Counted from the stretch's first letter, positions 10,818 through 19,582 are shown. The stretch: 64,000 nucleotides of DNA from Rubrivivax sp. (GCA_016790435.1 JAEUPE010000038.1:61932-125931); one strand, 5' to 3'. Notes: generated by a model not told the origin, from the sequence alone. Program-made: numbers and translations.

Positions 10818-11685
10818 CGGCTTGCGCCACGGGCGGCACGGCCTGCACGCGGGGCAGGAAGATGTGGTCCATGCGGCCCCAGCGGAAATCGTCGAGCAGG
10901 AGTTGCAGTTTCGCTTCCATGCGCGGGATGTTCACGTAGTGGCGGAAGCGCGTCTTGGCATCGATGCCCGACACGCGTGGCTGCCCGGGGTCGATTTCCC
11001 AGGGGTGGAAGTAGAAGACCGCGGGCTCGCGATCAGCCGCGTTGACGCGCCCGATGAGCCAGCGGCTCATCGCGTAGGGCAGTAGCCGGAAATAGCCGCC
11101 ACCGCTGCTAGGCAGGTTGCGGTTGAGCAGGCGCACCGTCGTGACGGGCACCTCGAGCAGGCCACTGCCCACGCGGTAGGCGAAGCGCGGTGAATCGGGC
11201 ATGCCGTAGTGGTCGTGCGCGATCGGGTAGATGCTGCTGCTGTAGCGGTACCCGGCCTGCGCGAGCACGTCAAAGGCCCAGAGGTTGCCGGTGCCGATGG
11301 AAAAGCTCGGCGCCCGGTACCCCTGCACGGGCACGCCGGCGATGTCTTCGAGGATGCGCTTGGCGAGGGTGACGTCTTCGCCGAAGGCACGCGCGTCGAG
11401 GTCGCTGGCGCGCTGGTGGCCATAGCCGTGGCTGGCCAGCTCGTGGCCCTCGGCGACGATGCGACGCACGATCTGAGGGTAGCGTTCGGCCACCCAGCCG
11501 AGCGTGAAGAAGGTGGCCAGCGTGCCGCGCCGGGCGAGCAGGTCGAGGATCAGGTTGACGTTGCGCTCAACCCGGCACTCGCGGCTTTCCCACTCGTCGC
11601 GTCGGATGTAGGGGGCGAAGGCCGAGACCTGGAAGTAGTCCTCGACGTCGATCGTCAGGGCGTTGGTGATCGCAGGGGCGAGCAT
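10807..11685 (-). CDS. XrtA-associated polysaccharide deacetylase (NodB + DUF3473)
   Basis: A 292-residue carbohydrate esterase 4 enzyme that should remove N-acetyl groups from the exopolysaccharide or its lipid-linked precursor. The N-terminal LTIDVEDYFQ carries the catalytic/metal aspartates (13-16), and HELASHGYGH gives the metal histidines. RAPSFSIG and the C-terminal FYFHPWEIDPGQPR belong to the DUF3473-containing PEP-CTERM deacetylase family. The ATG at 11685 was chosen because homology begins with the following strand; upstream codons are low-complexity. The gap to the ATPase gene (194 bp) is unusually long within this operon and holds nothing recognisable. Confidence 0.92.
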   Translation of the reverse strand: MLAPAITNALTIDVEDYFQVSAFAPYIRRDEWESRECRVERNVNLILDLLARRGTLATFFTLGWVAERYPQIVRRIVAEGHELASHGYGHQRASDLDARAFGEDVTLAKRILEDIAGVPVQGYRAPSFSIGTGNLWAFDVLAQAGYRYSSSIYPIAHDHYGMPDSPRFAYRVGSGLLEVPVTTVRLLNRNLPSSGGGYFRLLPYAMSRWLIGRVNAADREPAVFYFHPWEIDPGQPRVSGIDAKTRFRHYVNIPRMEAKLQLLLDDFRWGRMDHIFLPRVQAVPPVAQAGAA

Positions 11686-11879
11686 GGGCAGTAGAGGACG
11701 GTCGAGGGCGAATGAGGCGGCGACAGGCGGCGAAGCGTGGGCATGTAAGGCCGGCGCGCTAAACGCGTGCCGGTCCAGCGCACCGGCGAGCGCGCGACGC
11801 CCTGGCTTTTTACCGTCTCCTGCCCCCGCGCACCCGCCTGCCTTGCCTCGGTGCGTGAGGCATGGCACGGGGCAAAGCC

Positions 11880-13073
11880 TCACTTCTTGCGCGTGTCTGG
11901 CTTCTCGGGCTTTTCCGGCTTCTCGGGCGGCTTGTCCAGGCGTTCCGTCCGCGCAGCGGCAGCCCCCTCGGCCTTCTCGGGCCGCTTGGCCGAAAGCGAT
12001 TCGACCAGCTTCTGCAGCAGCGCCAACGTCTGCAGGTTCGTGCGCTCCAGGCGCAGCAGGCTGCGCTCCAGGCGCTGCAACTGGTCGCCACGCTGCTCGG
12101 CCGTGAGTTGCGCGAGTTGGCGCGACATGTCCTCGGCCTTCTCGGGGGCAAGGTTCATGCTGCTGAGGTCGAGGTCGAGCACGGCGCCGGCAAGCCCACC
12201 GGGCATCAGAGGCTCTCCGGTCTGGTTCACCGGCACCGTGGTTGCCTTGCGCTGCGGCACGTCGTTCTCGGCATTGACCTCGCGCACCACCTCGGCGAGG
12301 TCCGCCGCGGTGAGGTTGGTCCGCTCGGCCAAAAAGCCGGCGAGGAGCAGACGATCTGCCAGGCCATTGATGCGCCGCGGGATGCCGCCGCTCGCCTTGT
12401 GCATCTCGTCGAACACGGCCGGCTCGAACGTGGGCTTGCCGGTACCGCCGGCGCACTTGATGCGGTGCTCCATGTAGGCCCGCGTCTCTTCCTTGTCGAG
12501 CGGACCGATGTGGCAGGTGGCGGCCACGCGCTGGCGGAACTGCTCCATCTCGGGCCGCTGCAGGATCTCGCGGAATTCGGGCTGGCCGACGAGGAAGCTC
12601 TGCAGCAGGGCCTGGTTGCCGAACTGGAAGTTGGAAAGCATGCGCAACTCTTCCACGGCGCGGGGCGTCAGGTTCTGCGCCTCGTCGACGATGAGCAGGC
12701 AACGCTTGCCCTTGCTCGTCTGGCTAATGAGGAATGCCTCGAGCGTGATGAGCAGTTCGCTCTTGGGCACGTCCTTGACGCGGAAGCCGAATGCCGCACC
12801 GACCATGCGCAGCGTGTCCTCGGCGCCCAGTTGCGTGGTCACGAGGTGGCCGGTGATGATGTTGCTGCCGGCCAGCCCCTCGATGAGCGAACGCAGCACC
12901 ATCGTCTTGCCCGCACCAATCTCGCCGGTGATGACGATGAAGCCCTCGTTGCGCGAGACGCCGTACTCAAGGTAGGCCTTGGCGCGCCGGTGTTGCTTGC
13001 TGGCGTAGTAGAAAGCCGGGTCGGGGTTGAGCTGGAACGGCTTGACATTCAGCCCGTAGAACGCTTCGTACAT
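11880..13073 (-). CDS. XrtA/PEP-CTERM system-associated AAA ATPase (ExeA-like)
   Basis: A 397-residue cytoplasmic ATPase related to ExeA/GspA. It begins MYEAFYGLNVKPFQLNPDP, typical of the family. Walker A is GEIGAGKT (50-57), Walker B is LLIVDEAQN (about 126-134), and a GGIPRRIN sensor-like segment follows. The last 70 residues are charged and end in a Pro-Glu-Lys repeat (EKPEKPEK), probably an extended, disordered tail. It is 2 bp downstream of the barrel gene. It probably energises envelope assembly of the export complex; this role is inferred from family context. Confidence 0.92.
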   Translation of the reverse strand: MYEAFYGLNVKPFQLNPDPAFYYASKQHRRAKAYLEYGVSRNEGFIVITGEIGAGKTMVLRSLIEGLAGSNIITGHLVTTQLGAEDTLRMVGAAFGFRVKDVPKSELLITLEAFLISQTSKGKRCLLIVDEAQNLTPRAVEELRMLSNFQFGNQALLQSFLVGQPEFREILQRPEMEQFRQRVAATCHIGPLDKEETRAYMEHRIKCAGGTGKPTFEPAVFDEMHKASGGIPRRINGLADRLLLAGFLAERTNLTAADLAEVVREVNAENDVPQRKATTVPVNQTGEPLMPGGLAGAVLDLDLSSMNLAPEKAEDMSRQLAQLTAEQRGDQLQRLERSLLRLERTNLQTLALLQKLVESLSAKRPEKAEGAAAARTERLDKPPEKPEKPEKPDTRKK

Positions 13074-13075
13074 GG

Positions 13076-14668
13076 TCAGAACCGCAGGCTGAGGGAGCCC
13101 GTGAGGGCGGTTTCGCGATAAGCCTCGGACGCCCCGTTGAGCACCGAGTACCGCATCGAAAGCAGGCCGGTCGTGCGCGCGCCCAACTGGCTTGTGAGTC
13201 CGAACGTGATGGACTTCAAATCGGAGCGCACGAGCGTGACGGTGTCCTTGCTCATGGTGCGTGATCCGGCCAGGTTGACGTTCGTGAGCTCCGTCAGGCG
13301 CCAACCGGCGCCGCCAGCATAGCCCCTCTGCCTTGCATTGTCATTGCGGGAGGAGGGGTTCACGCCGCCGGTGTCGACTCGTTCCGTGTTGACAGCATAG
13401 GCCGTCGCATTCAGGGTCAGCCGCGGCCCGGCCCAGGTCCAGATGACGTCGTTGCGGCGCTCCAGCGCAATGCCGCTGTTGCCGAACAATCCACCGCTGA
13501 CCACCTCGTTGCGGTCGCGGCCGGTGGCGGCGATCAGGGCGAGCACAAACTGGTCGCGCTGCACGGGGTCAGGGATCAGCGAAGCGTACTGGCTGAAGTA
13601 CAGCTCATAGAGCGTGATGGCCTGGCCCTGTGCGAGTGCCCCGGAACCGATGTTGATGTCGCGTGAGCTGGAGAACCGGAACGTGCTTCGGGCGAGCCGA
13701 TGCGCGACGGTGGCACGGTAGGCACTGCCGAAGTAGCGCTCCTCGCCTTGCACCGCCACGGTCGTACGTGGCGACGGCGTCCACTGCACGCCCACACCGT
13801 AGTTCTCGTACTGCTGCCGCAGCGCGCCGACCACGTCGGTGCGCTCCACGCCACCGTTGATGGTGAAACGCCAGTCGATGTCGGGCTGCGAGGACACCTC
13901 CGCATTGAGGCGGTCGGTGACGGTGGGCGCGGCGGAGACGAGGAACTTCACGCGCTGGCGAACCCCTGTGAGGCCCCAGCCGAACACGGCTCCGCGGCGT
14001 GGCGAGCGCAATGCGAACAAGCCCTCGTAGACATCCGAATCACTTGCCGTGTCCCTGCCGCCCCGGGTCACCGCCGCGCTCGCGCGGACCTCGTACTCGG
14101 CGACCGTGCTCAGCGGGCCACGCAAGTAGGGCGACAACGCGACCGACCGCACCTCGGTACGGTTGGCGCTCGTTTGTAGAAAACCGACCGGCGTGCCCAC
14201 AGCGGCGATGGTCTGCTGCGTGATGCTGGCGCGCGCATCGACGAAGCCGATCCCATCGATGACTTCGAGCAGGTAGTTGGCGCTCAGGCTGTTGAGGTAC
14301 TCCGAGTCCTCGCGATCGTCGATGCCACGGCGGGAGCTGAGCGACCCGCTGTAGATGAGGGCGCCCTGCATGCGTCCGCCCCGGTGTGCCATCGTGAGGC
14401 TGGGGCTGGCACGCACGAGGTACTCCGTGCCGTTGCCGGTGACGCGTTCGCTGACGTTGAGGATGGTGCTTTCGAACGTGATGCCGGTGCTCACGCCGAA
14501 CGCCCGCGGTACCGGGGCGCCCTCTGCTCCGTCGGCCGGCGCCGGTTGGGCCTGCGCCGGCGCAATTGCGGCCAGCGCGAGGCCGGCGGCCAACGCCATG
14601 CCCGCGCGGATCACCTGGCCGCGGGCGGCGAGTTCACCGCAGCGCCTTCGCCGGGCTGTGGAGTCCAC
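13076..14668 (-). CDS. TIGR03016-type PEP-CTERM-associated outer-membrane beta-barrel protein
   Basis: A 530-residue secreted protein with a signal peptide ending near APAQAQ, then long alternating-hydrophobicity strands and a C-terminal Phe (SLSLRF), as expected for an outer-membrane barrel. It is syntenic with the XrtA-specific family TIGR03016 and is the likely outer-membrane part of the exopolysaccharide exporter. The start is uncertain. GTG 14668, four bases past the kinase stop, gives an Arg-rich n-region and was chosen. ATG 14599 has a good AGGTGA ribosome site 11 nt upstream but would leave an uncharged n-region. Confidence 0.85.
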   Translation of the reverse strand: MDSTARRRRCGELAARGQVIRAGMALAAGLALAAIAPAQAQPAPADGAEGAPVPRAFGVSTGITFESTILNVSERVTGNGTEYLVRASPSLTMAHRGGRMQGALIYSGSLSSRRGIDDREDSEYLNSLSANYLLEVIDGIGFVDARASITQQTIAAVGTPVGFLQTSANRTEVRSVALSPYLRGPLSTVAEYEVRASAAVTRGGRDTASDSDVYEGLFALRSPRRGAVFGWGLTGVRQRVKFLVSAAPTVTDRLNAEVSSQPDIDWRFTINGGVERTDVVGALRQQYENYGVGVQWTPSPRTTVAVQGEERYFGSAYRATVAHRLARSTFRFSSSRDINIGSGALAQGQAITLYELYFSQYASLIPDPVQRDQFVLALIAATGRDRNEVVSGGLFGNSGIALERRNDVIWTWAGPRLTLNATAYAVNTERVDTGGVNPSSRNDNARQRGYAGGAGWRLTELTNVNLAGSRTMSKDTVTLVRSDLKSITFGLTSQLGARTTGLLSMRYSVLNGASEAYRETALTGSLSLRF

Positions 14669-14673
14669 CTTGC

Positions 14674-15846
14674 TCAGACCTTGGCCCGTTCGTTGCGCTT
14701 GGCAGCGCTCGGCTCGGCAACGGCCCGATCGCCGGCACGTTCGCCCGCGCTGTCTGGCAGGACAGGCGCCGCAGCCGTGTTCACACCCGAGGGGCCAGAG
14801 TCCCCATAGCCATAGCCATAGCCATAGCCATAGCCATAGCCGTAGTTGTAGCCATAACCGCCGCTGCTCTCGGCCCGCACCATGTTGAGAAGCATCATCT
14901 TCACCGGACACAACTCAATCGTGGCCAGTGCCTGCTGCACGGTGGACTGCAGCGTGCTGTCGGCGCGCACGACGACGACGATCTGGCCCATGTGCGTGGC
15001 AAGCACGCGGGACTCCGTGGTCAGCAGCAGCGGCGGCGAGTCGAAGATGATGATGCGGTCGGGGTAGCGCGTCGCCATGTCGTCGAGCAGGCGCACCATG
15101 GCATCGCTGGCCAGGAGCTCCGTGGCGCGTGGGTGCGGCGAGCCGCTCGGCAGCAGCGTCAGCTTGTCGACGTTGGTGCGCAACAGCACATCGGCCATCT
15201 GCGCCTTGCCCTCGAGCAATTCGAGCAGGCCGGCACCGGGGGGCAAGCCGAGGACGCGCAACACTGACGGGCGCGCCACGTCGGCATCGACGAGCATGAC
15301 GGTGCGGTCGAGCTCGGCGGCGATGCTCATCGCGAGATTGATCGCGGTGAAGCTCTTCCCTTCGCCGGCCAGAGCGCTGGTCACCATGATCAGGTTGGCA
15401 TGCCGGATCGTTGCCGCGCCCTTGCCCATCGCGTTGGCGATCAAGGGCCGTTTGATCACGCGGTATTGATCCGCCATGCGCGTGCGAGGTGCATTGGGCG
15501 TGACGATGCCCGAGGCTCCAATGGCCACCAGGTCGAGATCGACCCGCCGCGAGCCAGGATGCGGGTCGGATTTGCGCGCGTCGGCGATCGATGCAGCCAG
15601 CGCGGCGTTTGCCGCGGCGCTCAGTGCCGCCGGCGCCGCGGCGGGTGTCGGCGCTGGGGCCGTGGCAGTTGCCACGGCAGCGCGAGTACCTCCCGGGGCG
15701 GGCACCGCCGCCGCGGGAACGGGCGCTGCCACAGCTGGGCTGGGCGCGCGCGGTGCAACCGGCTGGGGATCAATGTCGGGCACCTCGATGCCCGCCTGCC
15801 GCAGTTGCTCCAACCGCTTGGCGGCTTGCTCGATCAGGCTGCTCAC
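14674..15846 (-). CDS. XrtA-associated tyrosine autokinase (BY-kinase)
   Basis: A 390-residue bacterial tyrosine kinase that works with the chain-length protein to control polymer size. An Ala/Pro-rich N-terminal region (about 25-100) leads to a P-loop domain: Walker A SALAGEGKS (157-165), Walker A' VMLVDADVARP (184-193), Walker B IIIFDSPP (265-272). Nine tyrosines alternate with Gly (one Asn) at 331-347 and form the autophosphorylation cluster, followed by a roughly 40-residue hydrophilic tail. The cluster is encoded by a hexanucleotide repeat (separate entry). The membrane partner is the gene 62 bp upstream. Confidence 0.94.
   Translation of the reverse strand: MSSLIEQAAKRLEQLRQAGIEVPDIDPQPVAPRAPSPAVAAPVPAAAVPAPGGTRAAVATATAPAPTPAAAPAALSAAANAALAASIADARKSDPHPGSRRVDLDLVAIGASGIVTPNAPRTRMADQYRVIKRPLIANAMGKGAATIRHANLIMVTSALAGEGKSFTAINLAMSIAAELDRTVMLVDADVARPSVLRVLGLPPGAGLLELLEGKAQMADVLLRTNVDKLTLLPSGSPHPRATELLASDAMVRLLDDMATRYPDRIIIFDSPPLLLTTESRVLATHMGQIVVVVRADSTLQSTVQQALATIELCPVKMMLLNMVRAESSGGYGYNYGYGYGYGYGYGYGDSGPSGVNTAAAPVLPDSAGERAGDRAVAEPSAAKRNERAKV
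14804..14839 (-). repeat. Hexanucleotide tandem repeat in tyrosine-kinase tail
   Basis: Six perfect copies of CCATAG (plus strand; GGCTAT codes Gly-Tyr on the minus strand) lie head to tail. Three diverged copies follow up to 14857. Each unit is two codons, so gain or loss of units keeps the frame and changes the number of tyrosines in the phosphorylation cluster. Confidence 0.95.
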
Positions 15847-15908
15847 TGGGTACCCTCCGCGACGCGCACTGCGGTCTTCACCTTGGGATCGGCCCGGCGG
15901 CTCATGGT

Positions 15909-17552
15909 TCAGGCCCCATACCGGTTCATGACGATCATCGCGATCAGACCGGCGACGAAAATGCCCACCAGCCCCCCGGAGGCGGTGACGAAGCGGAACA
16001 TCGAAGCGCGCTCGCGGCGACGGTCGGCGTCGGTGATGAGCGCCGACACGACGCCGAGCAGCGGCAGACCGGTCTTCTGCCGCAACTCGTCGGCGTGACC
16101 GAAGGTGGGCCGCACCTGCACCGCCGCGAAGGCGAAGGCGACGCCGAGCGCCAACGAGGCGAACAGCACCGCCGGCAACAGGAGCAGCCGATTGGGCGAC
16201 ACCGGGCGCGGCGCCACACGCGGCGGGTCGATGAGCTTGAACTCGGCGACGCCCGTGGCCACGTCGAGCTCGCCGGACATGACGGCAGCCTGCCGGCGCG
16301 ACACGAGGTCCTCGTAGTTCTTCTTGATAATGGCGTAGTCGCGGTTGAGTTGCGCCGACTCCGCTTCGATCTGCGGCGCGGTCTTCAATTGCTGTCGAAC
16401 CTGCGCCATGCGGCTGGAGTACTCGTCCACGCGCGCCTGCATCGCCGCCACCTGCACCTCGGCGGTGGCCAACATGCGGCTCATCTCCTGCACCGCCAGG
16501 CTCTCGCCGGGGGTGGTTGCCGTGCGCGGCGCGGCAGCGGCCGCTTGCGCGGCGGCCACCGCGGCCGCCTGCGCACGCCGCTGCAGCTCGGCCACCTCGC
16601 GCCGCTTCTGCTCCTCGAGTTCGTTGATCAGACGGCGGGCGTTCTGCACGTCCGGGTGCTGATCGGTATAGCGCTGCAGCAGGCCATCGAGACTGCGGCG
16701 CTGGTCCTGGATGCGGGCGTCGATCTCGGGCGTGGCGAAATTGCCCACCGGCGCGCCCGAAGGCAGCAGGACCCCTGGCGCAGGAGCGAGATTGGGCAGC
16801 GCGGAGGTGCTGGGCGACTGACCACGCGCCTCGGCCAACTGGCGCTTGGCCGCATCGCGCGAGCGCTCGGCCTCGCGCAACTGCAGGCGTGCCGCTTCCA
16901 GCTGGGTGCTGATCTCGGCCATGCGGCTGGCCACGTCCTTGCCGTCGGCACCCTGGCGGTCGATGTTGCGCAGCCGGAACTCCTTCATGCGCGTCTCGGC
17001 CTCTTCGAGGCGGGCCTCGAAGATCTTGATCTGCTCGGTCAGGAAGGACTTCGCCGAGTCGGTGTCCTTGCGACTCGCGCCCATGCCGGACTCGACGAAG
17101 ATCGAGACCATCGACTGGATCACCCGCTTGGCCTTCTCGGGCTCGGGGTCGCGATAGGACATCAGGTAGAGATTTGCGCCACCGGCGGTCCGCATCGCAA
17201 TGCCTTTTTGCAGCCGCTCGATCAGGGCCTCCTGGTCGGCCTTGGACTGATTCTTCAGGTCCAAGTCCGCCATGCGGACGAGCTTCTCGAGGTTCGGCCG
17301 GCTGATCAGCGTGCGGCTGAGCATGCTGATCTGCTGCTCGACGTTGGGCTGAACCGCCAGACCGCTCATCAATGGCTTGAGGATCGTGTCGGTGTCGACA
17401 TAGATCCGCGCCGAGGCCTCAAACTGGTCAGGGATGCGCCACACCACCACCACGCCCACGACCGCCACCACCCAGGCGACGATCAGCCCCGGCCAGCGGA
17501 ACTTCCACATCCCGCGCAGCGTATTGAGGACCTGGTTCAGGAGTTCTTGCAT
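15909..17552 (-). CDS. XrtA-system polysaccharide chain-length determinant (Wzz/PCP family)
   Basis: A 547-residue inner-membrane co-polymerase. An N-terminal transmembrane helix (about 22-39) is followed by a long periplasmic coiled-coil region rich in Gln, Arg and Ala (about 170-430), a Pro-rich pre-membrane segment (PPRVAPRPVSPN) and a C-terminal helix, then a second hydrophobic segment at the very end. It matches the XrtA-specific chain-length family. It lies between the export lipoprotein and the tyrosine kinase, the usual Wza-Wzc-like order with the kinase as a separate protein. It probably sets polymer length and opens the export channel. Confidence 0.94.
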   Translation of the reverse strand: MQELLNQVLNTLRGMWKFRWPGLIVAWVVAVVGVVVVWRIPDQFEASARIYVDTDTILKPLMSGLAVQPNVEQQISMLSRTLISRPNLEKLVRMADLDLKNQSKADQEALIERLQKGIAMRTAGGANLYLMSYRDPEPEKAKRVIQSMVSIFVESGMGASRKDTDSAKSFLTEQIKIFEARLEEAETRMKEFRLRNIDRQGADGKDVASRMAEISTQLEAARLQLREAERSRDAAKRQLAEARGQSPSTSALPNLAPAPGVLLPSGAPVGNFATPEIDARIQDQRRSLDGLLQRYTDQHPDVQNARRLINELEEQKRREVAELQRRAQAAAVAAAQAAAAAPRTATTPGESLAVQEMSRMLATAEVQVAAMQARVDEYSSRMAQVRQQLKTAPQIEAESAQLNRDYAIIKKNYEDLVSRRQAAVMSGELDVATGVAEFKLIDPPRVAPRPVSPNRLLLLPAVLFASLALGVAFAFAAVQVRPTFGHADELRQKTGLPLLGVVSALITDADRRRERASMFRFVTASGGLVGIFVAGLIAMIVMNRYGA

Positions 17553-17605
17553 GGTGTATTCAGCCCGGCGAGACGGCGGCTACGAGCCGCACTGGCACGG
17601 CGCAA

Positions 17606-18277
17606 TCAGAAGAAGCTCTGCGGAATGATGAGGATGTCGCCGGGCCGCATCTCGACATTGGCCGAGACGTCGCCGCGACGCACGAGGTCCTTCAGGCGCA
17701 CAGCGTATTGCTTGTTGCCCTCGGACGTGCGCACCAGCGTGGCGCCGTTGCCATCGGCGAAGTCGGTAAGCCCTCCCACGGCGATCATCACGTCGAGAAC
17801 GGTCATTTTCTGGCGGAACGGCAGGAACTGCGGCTTGGCGGCTTCGCCGACAACCCGGATCTGCTCGCTGAACGGACCCACGAAAGTGGTCACGATGACC
17901 GTGACCACCGGATCGCGCACGAACGTGGCCAGACGCTTCTCGATATCGCGGGCCACCGCGGTGGAGGTCTTGCCCTGGGCCACGAGTTCGTCTACCAGGG
18001 GCGCCGAGATCTTCCCATCCGGACGCACGGGCACCGAAAGGGAGAGCTCGGGATTGCGCCAGACGATGATGCTCAGCGTGTCGCCAGCACCAATGACGTA
18101 GCTGTAGTCGGCGGCGCTGGCCGCGGCCGGTGCGGGCGGCAAGCCACCCATCGTGCCGCACGCCGCGGACAGGATCGCAGCGAGAACCGCCAGTGAACCT
18201 GCACCGAACGAACGCCAGGACGGCAGGCCGCCGCGGCGCCGGTGTTGCGGCATCGAAGTGGTGTTGAGCTTGGACAA
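17606..18277 (-). CDS. XrtA/PEP-CTERM polysaccharide export lipoprotein (Wza-like)
   Basis: A 223-residue outer-membrane export protein. A basic n-region (QHRRR) and hydrophobic core lead to the lipobox LSAAC, so Cys40 should be lipidated. The poly-export domain follows (YVIGAGDTLSIIVWRNPELS) and then an SLBB-like segment (IRVVGEAAKPQFLPF). The protein is short compared with E. coli Wza, as is normal for this family. It is the first gene of the minus-strand exopolysaccharide block, 53 bp upstream of the chain-length gene, so the main operon promoter should lie in 18278-18626. Confidence 0.94.
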   Translation of the reverse strand: MSKLNTTSMPQHRRRGGLPSWRSFGAGSLAVLAAILSAACGTMGGLPPAPAAASAADYSYVIGAGDTLSIIVWRNPELSLSVPVRPDGKISAPLVDELVAQGKTSTAVARDIEKRLATFVRDPVVTVIVTTFVGPFSEQIRVVGEAAKPQFLPFRQKMTVLDVMIAVGGLTDFADGNGATLVRTSEGNKQYAVRLKDLVRRGDVSANVEMRPGDILIIPQSFF

Positions 18278-18626
18278 TGCAGACTCTCCTCAGGCCAGTG
18301 TTCTTCGGCGGCACCAAGGCCGGCCGTGCCCAGAGAACACGGCCAGTCGCCACCGACGCAAGCAGGGCCAGGGCTCGCGGAAAGCGCAACCCCACAGCGC
18401 CGTAACGCATTGTGCGGCGCGGCGCGACCTTACAACGATGATCGCATGGGGACAAGCCGCCCCACGCGGCACTCCGCCGCTGGCCACCTGGGAGCGCGCA
18501 GATTTCACGCCCCCTGTTTCTCGTGCCACGCTGTGGCGTGAGAAAGGGCAAGGGCGGCCGAAGCCGCCCTTGCGCTGCAACTTCGAACCGCCCGACGCCG
18601 CAGTGGCCTGCGCGCGGACCGGCCGC
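18278..18626. other. 349-bp intergenic region upstream of the export operon
   Basis: This gap separates the PEP-CTERM gene from the export lipoprotein, both on the minus strand. It contains the PEP-CTERM gene's terminator hairpin (separate entry) and must contain the promoter of the exopolysaccharide operon. I searched for the sigma-54 pattern GG-N10-GC with TTGC and found no good match, nor a convincing -35/-10 pair. No coding potential was recognised. Confidence 0.6.
18548..18573 (-). terminator. Intrinsic terminator after PEP-CTERM gene
   Basis: On the minus strand an 11-bp perfect stem (GCAAGGGCGGC/GCCGCCCTTGC) closes a TTCG tetraloop and is followed by CCTTTCTC. It lies about 53 bp past the stop codon of the gene ending at 18627 and should uncouple it from the export operon. 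Confidence 0.75.
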
Positions 18627-19286
18627 TCAGGCCTTGCGTCGGCGAACCACACCCAAGCCGACCAGACCGAGGCCCATCAGCGCCAGGCTCGTGGGTTCGG
18701 GGATGAGATTGATGTCCACGCTCGCGCCCTGAACGTAGGGGCGGTAGCTGACGCCGGTGTAGTCGAAGAGGGCCGTGATCGTGGCCGAGTAGGTGCCGCT
18801 CAGCTGCGCCGTGCCGGACCCGGCGCCGTTGTACACGTTGGTGCCGAAGATCATTTCGCTCATGCCGAAGGCGTTGTTGCCATCATCAACGTATCCGGCC
18901 CAGCTGATCTGCGAGCCCATCGGCCCGGCACCGCCGCCGTCGAGATAGAAGGGCATCGGATCGGTCGCGGCGTCGAGGTCGGTGTAAGTCAAGCTGATCC
19001 GCAGGGCGCCACTGTTGGACCGGCCATTGACACCGGCCGTGAGGTGCATGAGCAGCGGATTGTCGTTGCCGGCGCCGACCGCCGTCGTGAACGTCCAGGC
19101 GCCGAATGACCCCGCATAGGCCACGCCGCCCACCGAAGCATCTTGATCCGCCGCATTGCCATCGGCAACGGTGAGGGTGTTCGTGCCATCGGTGATCTGG
19201 ACGATCAGCGCGGCTTGCGACACCGCAGGTGCGAGCCCGAGCACTGCAACTGCAGCGGTGGGGGCGAGAAACTTGTTCAGGTTCAA
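18627..19286 (-). CDS. PEP-CTERM sorting-domain protein (small, secreted)
   Basis: A 219-residue exported protein. A Sec signal peptide runs to about SQA (residue 24), then a Gly/Ala/Thr/Asn-rich beta-type body, and the C-terminal sorting tail starts PEPTSLALMG, continues as a hydrophobic helix and ends VRRRKA. This tail is the exosortase A recognition signal. The body has no family I recognise. The start is read as TTG at 19286 because GGAG sits 7 nt upstream and the next residues (NLNKFLAP) begin a normal signal peptide; no ATG is well placed. A sigma-54 promoter lies about 50 bp upstream, so PrsR/RpoN control is likely. Confidence 0.85.
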   Translation of the reverse strand: MNLNKFLAPTAAVAVLGLAPAVSQAALIVQITDGTNTLTVADGNAADQDASVGGVAYAGSFGAWTFTTAVGAGNDNPLLMHLTAGVNGRSNSGALRISLTYTDLDAATDPMPFYLDGGGAGPMGSQISWAGYVDDGNNAFGMSEMIFGTNVYNGAGSGTAQLSGTYSATITALFDYTGVSYRPYVQGASVDINLIPEPTSLALMGLGLVGLGVVRRRKA

Positions 19287-19332
19287 GGTAGAACTCCAGC
19301 GACGAATTTCGAATCGGACGTGCCCTCTCATT

Positions 19333-19348
19333 AGCAACCCCAATGCCA
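19333..19348 (-). promoter_or_regulatory. Sigma-54 (-24/-12) promoter of PEP-CTERM gene
   Basis: On the minus strand TGGCATTGGGGTTGCT matches TGGCAY-N5-TTGCW at every defined position. Transcription should begin about 12 bp downstream, giving a leader of roughly 35 nt before the TTG start at 19286. The locus encodes its own sigma-54 activator, PrsR (26549-27934). Confidence 0.8.
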
Positions 19349-19374
19349 TCCTTTGCAGACAAGGACTTAGCCCG

Positions 19375-19436
19375 GCCGCGTGAACAATTTGCAACCGTGT
19401 TGTCAGGTCTGCCGACAGAGACTTTGTTCACGCGGC
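19375..19436. promoter_or_regulatory. Inverted repeat, candidate activator-binding site (PrsR box)
   Basis: Perfect 13-bp arms GCCGCGTGAACAA (19375-19387) and TTGTTCACGCGGC (19424-19436) are separated by 36 nt. A third, 11/13 copy in the second orientation lies at 19453-19465. The arms start about 27 bp upstream of the -24 element, where enhancer-binding proteins usually bind. PrsR as the binder is inferred. Confidence 0.6.
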
Positions 19437-19544
19437 GAGGCCCGCTGCGCACTCGTTCACGCGACGCGCATTGCGTCGGCGAATGCACCGCCGCTCCCAC
19501 GAATGCGGGGTCTATCTGGTGATCCCGCTTCCCGACCCCAACCC

Positions 19545-19550
19545 TACAAT
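19545..19550 (+). promoter_or_regulatory. Possible sigma-70 -10 element (TACAAT)
   Basis: TACAAT lies 33 nt before the ATG at 19583. No good -35 hexamer is found 16-18 bp upstream, so the promoter would be weak or activator-dependent. Confidence 0.35.
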
Positions 19551-19582
19551 CGGCTGACCCACTGAGTGACCAGGGATCGCAC

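Noticed and set aside
14804-14857. Short tandem repeats considered as a CRISPR-like array.
   Set aside because: Units are 6 bp with no spacers and lie within a coding frame.
15591-18101. An 836-codon plus-strand frame opposite the chain-length and export genes.
   Set aside because: Antisense shadow across two recognised genes and their gap, with no family resemblance and a repetitive His/Arg/Leu composition.
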